Shown here one piece after another: positions 10,326 to 18,331 of a stretch of DNA of 64,000 nt (position 1 is the stretch's first letter; every line of letters begins with the position of its first letter). The notes under the pieces are model-generated. The model searched no databases. It saw only the letters and a list, made by a program, of their open reading frames with translations, and was not told the DNA's origin. A program made the position numbers and the translations under genes. This stretch comes from Flavobacterium sp. Root901 (GTDB lineage: Bacteria; Bacteroidota; Bacteroidia; Flavobacteriales; Flavobacteriaceae), in assembly GCF_001429765.1 (NCBI RefSeq), contig NZ_LMJB01000008.1, forward strand, positions 352,804-416,803, given 5' to 3'.

Positions 10326-10637
10326 ATGAGTAATCCGAAACAACAACAAGAGCAAATTAATATTGAGTTAGACGAAACTATTGCAGAAGGAATTTATTCT
10401 AATCTTGCAATTATCAATCACTCTTCATCGGAGTTTGTTTTAGATTTTGTGAGCATTATGCCCGGTATTCCTAAAGCCAAGGTAAAGTCAAGAATTGTTT
10501 TGACACCACAACATGCTAAAAGATTATTAAGAGCTATAGGTGAAAACATCCACAGATTTGAGGCCGCTCATGGCGAAATCAAAGAAACGGAACAAGCACC
10601 AATTCCACTTAATTTCGGTCCGGCAGGACAAGCATAA
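10326..10637 (+). CDS. DUF3467 family protein
   Basis: This 103-residue protein starts 10 bases after rpoC and ends at a strong terminator, so it is the last gene of the rpoBC transcript. The body (INIELDETIAEGIYSNLAII, then SSSEFVLDFVSIMPGIPKAKVKSRIVLTPQHAKRLLRAIGENI in pieces) matches my memory of the DUF3467 family, which has no assigned biochemical function. It has no signal peptide, membrane segment or cysteines. Its fixed place after rpoC suggests a role linked to transcription or nucleic acids, but this is inference from position only. Confidence 0.85.
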   Translation: MSNPKQQQEQINIELDETIAEGIYSNLAIINHSSSEFVLDFVSIMPGIPKAKVKSRIVLTPQHAKRLLRAIGENIHRFEAAHGEIKETEQAPIPLNFGPAGQA

Positions 10638-10644
10638 ATTATTT

Positions 10645-10674
10645 AAGCCCCATTTTTTAATGGGGCTTTTTTTT
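10645..10674 (+). terminator. Rho-independent terminator of the rpoBC-DUF3467 unit
   Basis: GCCCCATT and AATGGGGC form a tight hairpin followed directly by eight T residues, right after the DUF3467 stop codon. Confidence 0.9.
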
Positions 10675-10752
10675 GTAAAATTTAAATTATTGCATTTAAT
10701 CTGATTTAATTTACTTTCATCGACTAAATTTCTTTTCAATTTTATATTGCGG

Positions 10753-10760
10753 TAATTTTG
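10753..10760 (+). promoter_or_regulatory. Bacteroidota -7 element (TAATTTTG) with no following gene
   Basis: TAATTTTG is an exact match to TAnnTTTG. The -33 position, about 20 bases upstream, holds only a weak TTTC. Transcription would start near 10766 and run into the hairpin at 10831, with no gene between, which is why I propose a small RNA. Confidence 0.45.
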
Positions 10761-10765
10761 CTTAT

Positions 10766-10857
10766 CCTATGAAAGATTAATTTTTGAAATATAATGACTT
10801 AGTAAGGTTGATTTAATTCAAATTAAAAAAAACGCTAATCAAATTAGCGTTTTTTTA
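10766..10857 (+). ncRNA. candidate orphan small RNA (~90 nt)
   Basis: The stretch between the terminator at 10645-10674 and the next gene (10987) holds its own promoter-like element and its own Rho-independent terminator: ACGCTAAT/ATTAGCGT with a three-base loop and seven Ts (10831-10857). No coding gene lies between; the only ATG starts a three-codon frame (MKD, stop). The simplest reading is a transcript of about 90 nt. The body is AT-rich with little other secondary structure that I can see. The terminator could also be a back-up for rpoBC, or act for the opposite strand since it is A-flanked on its left side. Confidence 0.35.
10831..10857 (+). terminator. second hairpin terminator downstream of rpoBC
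   Basis: AACGCTAAT-CAA-ATTAGCGTT is followed by a T-run and preceded by an A-run, so it could work in both directions. It lies 170 bases after the first terminator. Confidence 0.75.
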
Positions 10858-10986
10858 TGCCCAAAAACGAATGATTCAATTTATAATTTGAAAATATTTT
10901 AATGCCTTCCCAACCTTTTTATTTAAAATATACTCTATATAAATAAGAACCTTTAACAAAAGGTTTTAACTTAAATAAAGTATAGT

Positions 10987-11721
10987 ATGAAAAAGAAATT
11001 CACCTTAGAAATAAAAAATCCTTGTTCTGAAAATTTTGATAAAATGATTCCTAATGCAGGTGGCTCGTTTTGTAATTCATGCATGAAAAATGTAATTGAT
11101 TTAAGTAAAAAAACGAATTCTGAAGTTGCCAGATTCATTGCCGTAAATAAAGACGCAAACATTTGTGCACGATTAAAAACAACCCAGCTGGAAGAACAAT
11201 TTGAATACAGTGAGACCTCTAAAATAAATACTTTAAAATATGCAGCAGTAGCTGCGACTGTTTTACTTGCCTCAAATCTTACAGCGCAGGAAAAAGAACC
11301 TGTTAAAATCGAAAAAGTATGGGCAGAGCCAATGTATAGATTAGGCAAAGTGGCTTCTAATCAAACTGTAAATGAAGAAGTTCTGATAATAGTAAAAGGG
11401 AAATTATTAGAATCAAAAACACATAAACCTTTTAATAAAGAAACATATCCAGATTTAATGTTATCTGTTAATGGTTCAGAAACTCCTGTGAAAGTAAATC
11501 CAAAAACGGGAGAATTTTCTATAGCAGCGCAGGTTGTAAAAACCAATAAATCACTAATAGTTACGATCACAGGAAGCGATTATTATCTTTCAAAAGAAAT
11601 ACCTTTTACTATAAAAGCAGTTAAAAATAATGTTTTATCACAAAATATAATTATTGATGCAGGTGAGCTGACTAAAGTTTTTATTGCCGGCGGATTAGGA
11701 ATTAATTATACAGATCAATAA
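10987..11721 (+). CDS. Cys-rich N-terminal domain, single-pass membrane protein (unknown function)
   Basis: I do not recognise a named function. The 244-residue product has an N-terminal segment with four cysteines (C13, C29, C32, C60) in the pattern NPC...GGSFCNSC...NICARL; this arrangement recurs at the N-terminus of many Bacteroidota membrane proteins and could bind a metal. A hydrophobic segment follows at about 84-100 and ends in SNLTAQEKE, so the rest is probably periplasmic. The C-terminal half (about 130-235) is beta-rich and resembles the carboxypeptidase-regulatory-like/transthyretin folds seen after such anchors, although that is a weak call. It is a single gene with a bidirectional terminator behind it. 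Confidence 0.75.
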   Translation: MKKKFTLEIKNPCSENFDKMIPNAGGSFCNSCMKNVIDLSKKTNSEVARFIAVNKDANICARLKTTQLEEQFEYSETSKINTLKYAAVAATVLLASNLTAQEKEPVKIEKVWAEPMYRLGKVASNQTVNEEVLIIVKGKLLESKTHKPFNKETYPDLMLSVNGSETPVKVNPKTGEFSIAAQVVKTNKSLIVTITGSDYYLSKEIPFTIKAVKNNVLSQNIIIDAGELTKVFIAGGLGINYTDQ

Positions 11722-11746
11722 AACAAATGTTGGGGATTGTAATGAA

Positions 11747-11780
11747 AAAAAGGCTGTCTAATAATAGACTAGCCTTTTTA
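11747..11780. terminator. bidirectional terminator between convergent genes
   Basis: AAAAAGGCTG-TCTA and TAGA-CTAGCCTTTTT form a hairpin with A-run and T-run flanks, serving the gene ending at 11721 on the plus strand and prfC ending at 11800 on the minus strand. Confidence 0.8.
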
Positions 11781-11799
11781 TGTTTTTCTAAAGAAGTTA

Positions 11800-13392
11800 T
11801 TAATCAAATTCAGAAGTGAAGTATAATTTCACACTCGGATATTTACTTTGTGTCATTTGAATTGTAAAATCAGAATCGGCTAAAAATACCAGCTGACCAT
11901 ATTTATCATGTGCAAGGAATTTTTGTTTGATGCGTTTAAATTCTTTGAACTCTTCATTTTTAGCATCATCCGGTTTTACCCAGCAAGCTTTGTGAACAGG
12001 GAAGTTTTCGTAAGTACATTTTGCACCATATTCGTGCTCTAAACGATATTGAATTACCTCATACTGAAGTGCTCCAACAGTTCCAATAACTTTACGATTA
12101 TTCATCTCTAAAGTAAATAACTGCGCTACACCTTCATCCATTAACTGATCAACACCTTTTTCTAATTGCTTAGCTTTCATAGGATCAGCGTTGTTGATGT
12201 ATCTGAAGTGCTCCGGAGAGAAACTCGGAATTCCTTTAAAACTCATTACTTCACCTTCGGTTAAAGTATCTCCAATTTTAAAGTTTCCAGTATCGTGTAA
12301 ACCAACAATGTCTCCAGGATAAGAAATATCAACGATTTCTTTTTTCTCTGCGAAAAAGGCATTCGGGCTTGAGAATTTTAAATTTTTCTTCTGGCGAACG
12401 TGGTAATAAGGTTTGTTTCTTTCAAAAGTTCCAGAAACAATTTTTATAAAAGCTAAACGGTCACGGTGTTTTGGATCCATATTAGCGTGGATTTTAAATA
12501 CAAAACCAGACATTTTTTCTTCTGCCGGATCAACCAAACGAGTTTCAGAATCTTTTGGTCGTGGAGAAGGAGCAATTGTCACGAAACAGTCTAACAACTC
12601 GCGGACTCCAAAATTATTCAATGCTGATCCAAAAAACACAGGCTGAATTTTCCCGTCTAAATAATCCTGACGTTCAAATTTTGGATAAACTTCATCAATT
12701 AATTCTAATTCTTCACGAAGTTTTTCTGCTGCTTTCTGTCCAACAATTTTATCTAATTCAGGATTGTTCTGAACATCAGAGAAAGCAATAGTTTCTTCTA
12801 TGTTTTTACGGCTGTCACCACTAAAAAGGTTGATATTTTCTTCCCAAAGGTTATAAATTCCCTGAAAGTCATAACCCATTCCGATAGGGAAACTTAACGG
12901 AGTAACTTTTAAACCTAATTTTTGCTCTACTTCATCCATCAAATCAAAAGCATCTTTACCTTCACGATCTAATTTATTGATGAAAACAATCATCGGAATA
13001 TTACGCATTCTGCAGACTGCAACTAATTTTTCCGTTTGTTCCTCAACCCCTTTTGCAACGTCAATAACAACAATTACACTATCAACGGCAGTTAAAGTTC
13101 TAAATGTATCTTCGGCAAAATCCTTGTGTCCCGGAGTATCAAGAATGTTGATTTTTTTATCTTTATAGTTAAAAGCAAGTACAGAAGTTGAAACCGAGAT
13201 CCCTCTTTGGCGTTCGATTTCCATAAAGTCACTCGTTGCTCCTTTTTTTATTTTATTATTTTTTACTGCGCCCGCTTCCTGAATGGCACCTCCAAATAAC
13301 AATAATTTCTCTGTTAATGTTGTTTTTCCTGCATCGGGATGCGAGATAATTCCAAATGTTCTTCTGCGTTGTATTTCTTTTAAAAAGCTCAT
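11800..13392 (-). CDS. prfC: peptide chain release factor 3 (RF3)
   Basis: RF3 is the translational GTPase that recycles RF1/RF2 from terminated ribosomes. The 530 residues match family length. GTPase motifs are intact: G1 HPDAGKTT (18-25), G3 DTPGH (85-89) and G4 NKLD (139-142). The N-terminus MSFLKEIQRRRTFGIISH is typical and separates it from EF-G. It is a single-gene unit between two terminators, with a good -7 element upstream. Confidence 0.95.
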   Translation of the reverse strand: MSFLKEIQRRRTFGIISHPDAGKTTLTEKLLLFGGAIQEAGAVKNNKIKKGATSDFMEIERQRGISVSTSVLAFNYKDKKINILDTPGHKDFAEDTFRTLTAVDSVIVVIDVAKGVEEQTEKLVAVCRMRNIPMIVFINKLDREGKDAFDLMDEVEQKLGLKVTPLSFPIGMGYDFQGIYNLWEENINLFSGDSRKNIEETIAFSDVQNNPELDKIVGQKAAEKLREELELIDEVYPKFERQDYLDGKIQPVFFGSALNNFGVRELLDCFVTIAPSPRPKDSETRLVDPAEEKMSGFVFKIHANMDPKHRDRLAFIKIVSGTFERNKPYYHVRQKKNLKFSSPNAFFAEKKEIVDISYPGDIVGLHDTGNFKIGDTLTEGEVMSFKGIPSFSPEHFRYINNADPMKAKQLEKGVDQLMDEGVAQLFTLEMNNRKVIGTVGALQYEVIQYRLEHEYGAKCTYENFPVHKACWVKPDDAKNEEFKEFKRIKQKFLAHDKYGQLVFLADSDFTIQMTQSKYPSVKLYFTSEFD

Positions 13393-13411
13393 ATTTCGTA
13401 TAAATAGGTTG

Positions 13412-13419
13412 CAAAAGTA
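13412..13419 (-). promoter_or_regulatory. prfC promoter -7 element
   Basis: On the minus strand TACTTTTG matches TAnnTTTG about 20 bases before the prfC start codon; about 20 bases further upstream lies a TTT that can serve as the weak -33 element. Confidence 0.6.
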
Positions 13420-13493
13420 CTATTAAATTACGGCTTTATAAAAATATTCAGTTCTTAAATTTGGAAGTCTTTTTTTCTAATAGGATTTTCAAA

Positions 13494-13524
13494 GAAAAAA
13501 ATAAGGCTGTTTTGCAACAGCCTT
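13494..13524 (-). terminator. terminator of the alpha-amylase gene
   Basis: On the minus strand AAGGCTGTT and AACAGCCTT form a hairpin with a four-base loop, followed by ATTTTTTC, just after the amylase stop codon at 13543. Confidence 0.85.
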
Positions 13525-13542
13525 AAATAGTCATTTTTAAAA

Positions 13543-14985
13543 TTACTGATTAATTGACCAAATTGAATATCCTTTTGGAGGACATTGTATTTTTACCCAT
13601 TTATCTGCCTGAGTTGTAGGGAACCATGTTGAATTTCCTGTAAAATCCTTAATTTGAGTATTTGCCCAATTGGTTTGAATCCATCTTTCCTGCCAAACAT
13701 CAGAATTATTAATGTAAACCACCAATCCCGGGTTTCCGTTATAACCGTTTCTTCTCGCCACATATTCATCATTATCAGAATATAAAATAGAAGTTGTTCC
13801 GGTTGCTTTGTTATTGTGAATCCAGATCAGATTATTTAATTTGTTTTTATCCAGCCATTCTTCATAATCTCTATAGAAAATTGTTGGATAACCTTCGTGA
13901 GTTAATATGTAAGAATAGGCTAAAAGTTTACTCCAGATTTCATCAGTATCATGATTTGTTACAAACGTAACTGCTTTATATGGATTGCGTTTCCACATCA
14001 TGTCGTCATTTAAAAGAGCAAGATTATTTCCGTCAAAAGCATCATTCATTTTATAATAACACGCAAAATCAAACACAGAACTATTGGCATTATTGGCCCA
14101 CCATTCAAGAGTATTTACGTTTGAATCCCAGTATTCTCCAACAGAAAATCCGCCTACATTGGCATTCCAATCGTGTACAACCCAAGGAGCAAAACCTTTT
14201 ACGTAATCAAATCTCCAGCCATCAAATTTCATGGTGTTTTTGTAATATTTGCCAACTCCGTCAGCTCTCAGCCATAACCAGTCTTGTACGTTTGGCGCTG
14301 CGTGACATAAATCAGGAAAGCCGCCAAAAGAGCCTTCATCATTATTTCCGTAGCTGTTTTTATAAAAATCATTATAAGTACGTTTAAATTTTCCGGATGC
14401 GATTCCTGTAAAATTAGTCCACGTATTTGTTCCGGTAAAAGGATTAGCTTCAGATTGTCCTCCACTATTATGATTTATTACGATATCTGCATATACTTTA
14501 ATGTTCTGAGCATGTGCATTTGTAATAAGATTTACTAATTCTGTTTTTGATCCAAATCTTGTTTCGGTACTTCCATTTTGGTTATAATCTCCAAAATCAA
14601 AATAATCCGTTGGATCATAACCCATAGAAAATGCACCATTTTGCGCTTTTGAAGCAGGAGGAAGCCAGATTGATCCAATTCCGGCATTACCCCAGGCCGT
14701 TACCTTGCTGCTCACGGTATTCCACCAATTTCCGCCTGCAGGAACGTCCCAATAAAACGCCTGCATCATAACTCCGCCCCCTGGGTTATCAACATATTTT
14801 CCGGTTAAAGAGGATGATTTTGCACCTGTACTAAAAGGTTTTCCGTCATGATTTGTAACATTGATGATTTTAAATTGCTGACTTTCTGCTTTTGAGTCAA
14901 CGTCATTTGTTTCGTTTTGCGAACATGAATACAAAAATGCTGTAATAGCAGTAATGAAACACAATCGTGCAATTGGTTTTTTCAT
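13543..14985 (-). CDS. secreted alpha-amylase lipoprotein (GH13)
   Basis: This protein hydrolyses internal alpha-1,4 bonds of starch or glycogen. The N-terminus is a lipoprotein signal (hydrophobic stretch then LYSC with Cys21), so it is probably membrane anchored. GH13 signatures are visible: region I DIVINH (167-172), nucleophile Asp260 in GWRFDYVKG, acid/base Glu284 in GEYWD, and NHD with Asp346. At 480 residues it holds the catalytic barrel and the C-terminal beta domain; no separate starch-binding module is obvious. It is a lone gene, with no sus transporter genes beside it. A LacI-type palindrome lies 158 bases upstream and may control it. Confidence 0.93.
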   Translation of the reverse strand: MKKPIARLCFITAITAFLYSCSQNETNDVDSKAESQQFKIINVTNHDGKPFSTGAKSSSLTGKYVDNPGGGVMMQAFYWDVPAGGNWWNTVSSKVTAWGNAGIGSIWLPPASKAQNGAFSMGYDPTDYFDFGDYNQNGSTETRFGSKTELVNLITNAHAQNIKVYADIVINHNSGGQSEANPFTGTNTWTNFTGIASGKFKRTYNDFYKNSYGNNDEGSFGGFPDLCHAAPNVQDWLWLRADGVGKYYKNTMKFDGWRFDYVKGFAPWVVHDWNANVGGFSVGEYWDSNVNTLEWWANNANSSVFDFACYYKMNDAFDGNNLALLNDDMMWKRNPYKAVTFVTNHDTDEIWSKLLAYSYILTHEGYPTIFYRDYEEWLDKNKLNNLIWIHNNKATGTTSILYSDNDEYVARRNGYNGNPGLVVYINNSDVWQERWIQTNWANTQIKDFTGNSTWFPTTQADKWVKIQCPPKGYSIWSINQ

Positions 14986-15142
14986 AATAATGTGGTTAAG
15001 GTTAAATTAATAAAGTTTGTTATTGTTAATTTTAGCGGTTTAAAAACAAGATATTCTTATTTTTTTACGCTATAAATTATTAATAACGCATCTAAAGTAG
15101 GAGTTTTTTAATTTGATTTGTTTTTGTAAGAAAATAGTTTTC

Positions 15143-15156
15143 CAACGAAAACGTTG
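15143..15156. promoter_or_regulatory. LacI-type operator candidate upstream of the amylase gene
   Basis: CAACGAAAACGTTG is a perfect inverted repeat (CAACG/CGTTG, four-base centre) with the CG-containing half sites typical of LacI/CcpA-family operators. It lies in the 476-base gap between the divergent amylase and SurA-like genes, 158 bases from the amylase start. Function is inferred; no regulator gene is adjacent. The rest of the gap is AT-rich without other features besides the promoter at 15321. Confidence 0.35.
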
Positions 15157-15320
15157 TAGTGTTTAAAACTTTTTTTCATCACATTGAAAATCAGTACTTA
15201 TTTTTTAGGAAAGTTTTTTAATAAATATATTTCAGAAGAAGAAAGTATAAGGGAAATGAAACCTTATGCGCTGCATTTAATATAATCCACATAATTTTTT
15301 GTTAATACTATGGCTGATAG

Positions 15321-15350
15321 TTGTATTATGTAATTGAATTGTTATTTTTG
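15321..15350 (+). promoter_or_regulatory. promoter of the SurA-like gene
   Basis: TTG at 15321-15323, a 19-base spacer, then TATTTTTG at 15343-15350 match the Bacteroidota housekeeping promoter closely. The start site would be near 15357, leaving a 5' leader of about 105 bases. Confidence 0.7.
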
Positions 15351-15461
15351 TTCGTTTTATATAAGAGAAATAGAAGTTCATTATTTTATTTGAGAGAATA
15401 AAATAATAGGCAATTAAATTTTAAAGCACAGATCTTTAACATCCAAATTAAATTTAAAATA

Positions 15462-16889
15462 ATGTTATTAAAAAAATTACAGCTAAAAACAATTGATTAT
15501 AAGGTAGTCTTAACAATGTGTTTTTTATTTTTTTTCAACTCAATAATTTCAGCTCAGGAAATTATTAAGGATGTTGTAGCTGAAAAGCCGGCAGAAACTG
15601 TACACGGGAGACAAAAAATAGATGGTATTATAGCTACAGTTGGAGATTATATTGTTTTAGATTCTGATATTGATAAAGGTTATTTAGAAATTGCAAGTCA
15701 GGGTGGTAATACTAAAGATATTACAAGATGCCAGATGCTTGGTAAACTTTTAGAAGATAAATTATATGCGCATCAGGCCATTCAGGATAGTATTATTGTG
15801 AGTGATGCTGAAGTAAGAAGTATGATGGATGAGCGTTTGAATTATATGATTCAGCAGGTTGGGGATATTAACAAAGTGGTGGAATATTATAAAAAGAGTT
15901 CTGTTGAAGAATTTAAAACGTATTTTGCTGATATCTTAAAAGAGCAAAAGTTAGCCTCAGAGATGAGAGATAAAATTGTAAAAGATGTAGAAATTACTCC
16001 CGAAGAAGTTCGTAATTTCTTCAAAAAAATTCCTAAAGATGAATTGCCAACTTTTGGTGCCGAAATGGAAGTAGCACAAATTGTTGCTGAGCCAAAAGTT
16101 TCTAAAGAAGACAAACAAAAGGTAATTGACAGATTAAATGCTATCAGACAAGATGTTATAGATGGTTCCAGTTTTGCTACAAAAGCAGTTTTGTACTCTC
16201 AGGATCCGGGATCTGCTCCTAACGGAGGATATTATAAAATGACTCGTAAAACGCCTTTCGTAAAAGAGTTTAAAGATGTTGCATTTAGTTTACAGGAAGG
16301 TGAAATTTCAAAACCTTTTGAAACTACTTTTGGTTTCCATATTATTATGGTAGATAAAATAAAAGGACAGGAAGTAGAATTACGTCATATTTTAATTTCT
16401 CCAGTAGTTTCAGATAGCGCTTTAAAAGAAGCAAAAGAAAGACTTGCTAATGTAAGAGCAAAAATTGTAAGCAAAGAAATTACTTTTGCAGAAGCAGCAA
16501 GAACAGAATCTGATGAAAAAGAAACAAGAGCAAACGGAGGTACTTTGATTAATCCAAATACGCAGGATACTCGTTTCGAATTAACCAAAATGGATCCAAG
16601 TTTATACGGTCAGGTTTCGAATTTAAAGGATGATGAAGTTTCTCAGCCGCTTTTAAATACAGACGAAAAAGGAAAGAAAACCTATAAGTTAATAACGGTA
16701 ACAAACAGAATTGACGAACACGTTGCGGATTATGCTAAGGATTACACTAAAATTAAAGAATTAGCATTAAAAGAAAAACAAATCAATGCAATCGCAAAAT
16801 GGTTTGATGCTAAAATTAAAGATACTTACATCAAAATTATTGGAGAATACAGAGATTGTACTTTTGCTAACAATTGGTTAAAAAAATAA
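15462..16889 (+). CDS. periplasmic peptidyl-prolyl isomerase, SurA-like (parvulin)
   Basis: The protein is a probable periplasmic chaperone/foldase for outer-membrane proteins. The 475-residue product begins with a signal sequence (hydrophobic run around MCFLFFFNSIISAQ), then a SurA-type N-terminal helical domain starting at DGIIATVGDYIVLDSDID. Two parvulin modules follow: the first around residues 200-300 (GGYYKMTRKTPFVKEFKDVA and FGFHIIMVDKI), the second from about residue 310 (ELRHILISP), which is less canonical. It is separated from the moxR gene by a terminator hairpin, though the pair is a common neighbourhood in flavobacteria. Confidence 0.88.
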   Translation: MLLKKLQLKTIDYKVVLTMCFLFFFNSIISAQEIIKDVVAEKPAETVHGRQKIDGIIATVGDYIVLDSDIDKGYLEIASQGGNTKDITRCQMLGKLLEDKLYAHQAIQDSIIVSDAEVRSMMDERLNYMIQQVGDINKVVEYYKKSSVEEFKTYFADILKEQKLASEMRDKIVKDVEITPEEVRNFFKKIPKDELPTFGAEMEVAQIVAEPKVSKEDKQKVIDRLNAIRQDVIDGSSFATKAVLYSQDPGSAPNGGYYKMTRKTPFVKEFKDVAFSLQEGEISKPFETTFGFHIIMVDKIKGQEVELRHILISPVVSDSALKEAKERLANVRAKIVSKEITFAEAARTESDEKETRANGGTLINPNTQDTRFELTKMDPSLYGQVSNLKDDEVSQPLLNTDEKGKKTYKLITVTNRIDEHVADYAKDYTKIKELALKEKQINAIAKWFDAKIKDTYIKIIGEYRDCTFANNWLKK

Positions 16890-16905
16890 TTTTTATTAAA
16901 TAAAG

Positions 16906-16947
16906 AAAAAGAGTTAGTTTTATGAATTCATTAAACTAACTCTTTTT
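16906..16947 (+). terminator. terminator after the SurA-like gene
   Basis: AAAAAGAGTTAGTTT and AAACTAACTCTTTTT form a perfect 15-base inverted repeat around a 12-base loop and end in a T-run. Confidence 0.85.
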
Positions 16948-16967
16948 AATTTTAAATACATTCATAA

Positions 16968-17921
16968 ATGTCTGACGTAACAGCAATTCACAATTTAGTT
17001 CAGAAACGTAACGAATTAAAAAACGAAATAGCAAAAATCATTGTAGGGCAGGACGCCGTTATCGACCAAATTTTACTTTGTATATTTTCTGGAGGGCATG
17101 CACTTTTAATAGGAGTTCCGGGTCTGGCAAAAACTTTAATGATCAATACTTTGTCTCAGGCTTTAGGTTTAGATTTTAAAAGAATTCAGTTTACTCCGGA
17201 TTTAATGCCATCGGATATTTTAGGAAGTGAAATTTTAGACGAAAACAGACATTTTAAGTTCATAAAAGGCCCGATTTTCTCTAATATCATTTTAGCGGAT
17301 GAGATCAACAGAACACCTCCAAAAACACAGGCTGCTTTGCTGGAAGCCATGCAGGAACGTTCTGTAACCATTGCGGGTCAGAATTATAAATTAGACTTAC
17401 CTTATTTTGTATTAGCAACCCAAAACCCAATTGAGCAGGAAGGAACTTACCCATTGCCGGAAGCACAGCTGGACCGTTTTATGTTTGCAGTTAAATTGGA
17501 ATATCCAACTTTTGAAGAAGAGGTAAAAGTCGTTAAACAAACAACATCTGATAATAAAGTAGAAATTAAACCATTATTTACTGCCCAGGAAATTATAGAT
17601 TTTCAGCATTTGATAAGAAGAATCCCGGTGGCAGATAATGTAATTGAATACGCAGTAACTTTAGTGAGCAAAACACGTCCGGATAATGCTTTGACAAATG
17701 ATTTTGTAAAAAATTACCTTGACTGGGGAGCAGGACCAAGAGCTTCTCAAAACTTAATTTTAGCGGCAAAAGCTCATGCAGCATTCAATGGTAAGTTTTC
17801 GCCGGATATAGAAGATGTACAAGCAGTAGCAACCGGAATTCTGCGTCACAGAATTATTAAAAATTATAAAGCAGATGCTGAAGGAATAACAGAAGAAGTT
17901 ATTATTAAGAAGCTGATGTAG
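16968..17921 (+). CDS. MoxR-family AAA+ ATPase
   Basis: MoxR ATPases act as chaperones in assembly of metal enzymes or membrane complexes. The 317 residues show Walker A GVPGLAKT (about residues 46-53), Walker B LADEINR with the following PPKTQAALLEAMQE, sensor 1 ATQNP and the C-terminal helical lid, all typical of the family. The partner genes usually found beside moxR (DUF58 and von Willebrand A proteins) are not present, so its client is unknown. A terminator follows directly. Confidence 0.93.
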   Translation: MSDVTAIHNLVQKRNELKNEIAKIIVGQDAVIDQILLCIFSGGHALLIGVPGLAKTLMINTLSQALGLDFKRIQFTPDLMPSDILGSEILDENRHFKFIKGPIFSNIILADEINRTPPKTQAALLEAMQERSVTIAGQNYKLDLPYFVLATQNPIEQEGTYPLPEAQLDRFMFAVKLEYPTFEEEVKVVKQTTSDNKVEIKPLFTAQEIIDFQHLIRRIPVADNVIEYAVTLVSKTRPDNALTNDFVKNYLDWGAGPRASQNLILAAKAHAAFNGKFSPDIEDVQAVATGILRHRIIKNYKADAEGITEEVIIKKLM

Positions 17922-17940
17922 ATCTCAAAATAATAGTATA

Positions 17941-17971
17941 AATCCTGATAATTTATTGTCAGGATTTTTTT
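17941..17971 (+). terminator. terminator after moxR-family gene
   Basis: AATCCTGA and TCAGGATT with a loop of about ten bases are followed by a T-run. The remainder of the 410-base gap up to acnB is AT-rich and holds only the acnB promoter. Confidence 0.8.
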
Positions 17972-18296
17972 GTTTTAAAAACTGCTTAAATGTAAATCTT
18001 CATCAAATTTTAAAATGTGTTTATAGAAGTAAAAATGACGTAAAAATTCGCAACTATAACGTTATAATTATTTATTTAGAACTATTCTTTGCGAAAACAG
18101 ATGTAAAATCTCACTTACTTCATAACATTAAATTTCGACTTTGTTAATGAAAAGATTTTAAAATATTAATAATTCATTTTTTTAATTCAAAATTGATATT
18201 TTAGCAAAAACAAGCAATGAAAATCGTTTTTTAGCAATAATAATTTTTCAAAAGGGGACATCTATTATATTTTTTTTAATTTTCGGCATTAATGCT

Positions 18297-18304
18297 TAAA
18301 TTTG
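18297..18304 (+). promoter_or_regulatory. acnB promoter -7 element
   Basis: TAAATTTG matches TAnnTTTG; a T-run about 20 bases upstream supplies a weak -33 element. Its position, 28 bases before the ATG at 18332, overlaps the longer open frame that begins at 18302 and so favours 18332 as the true start. Confidence 0.55.
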
Positions 18305-18331
18305 CATCAAAAAAATAAATCTGCCTTAATT

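Noticed and set aside
13980..14387. 135-codon plus-strand frame opposite the amylase gene
   Set aside because: It is a shadow of the GH13 coding sequence on the other strand; no independent start signal or domain.
17956..18147. 63-codon plus-strand frame after moxR
   Set aside because: It begins inside the moxR terminator and has the composition of AT-rich noncoding DNA.
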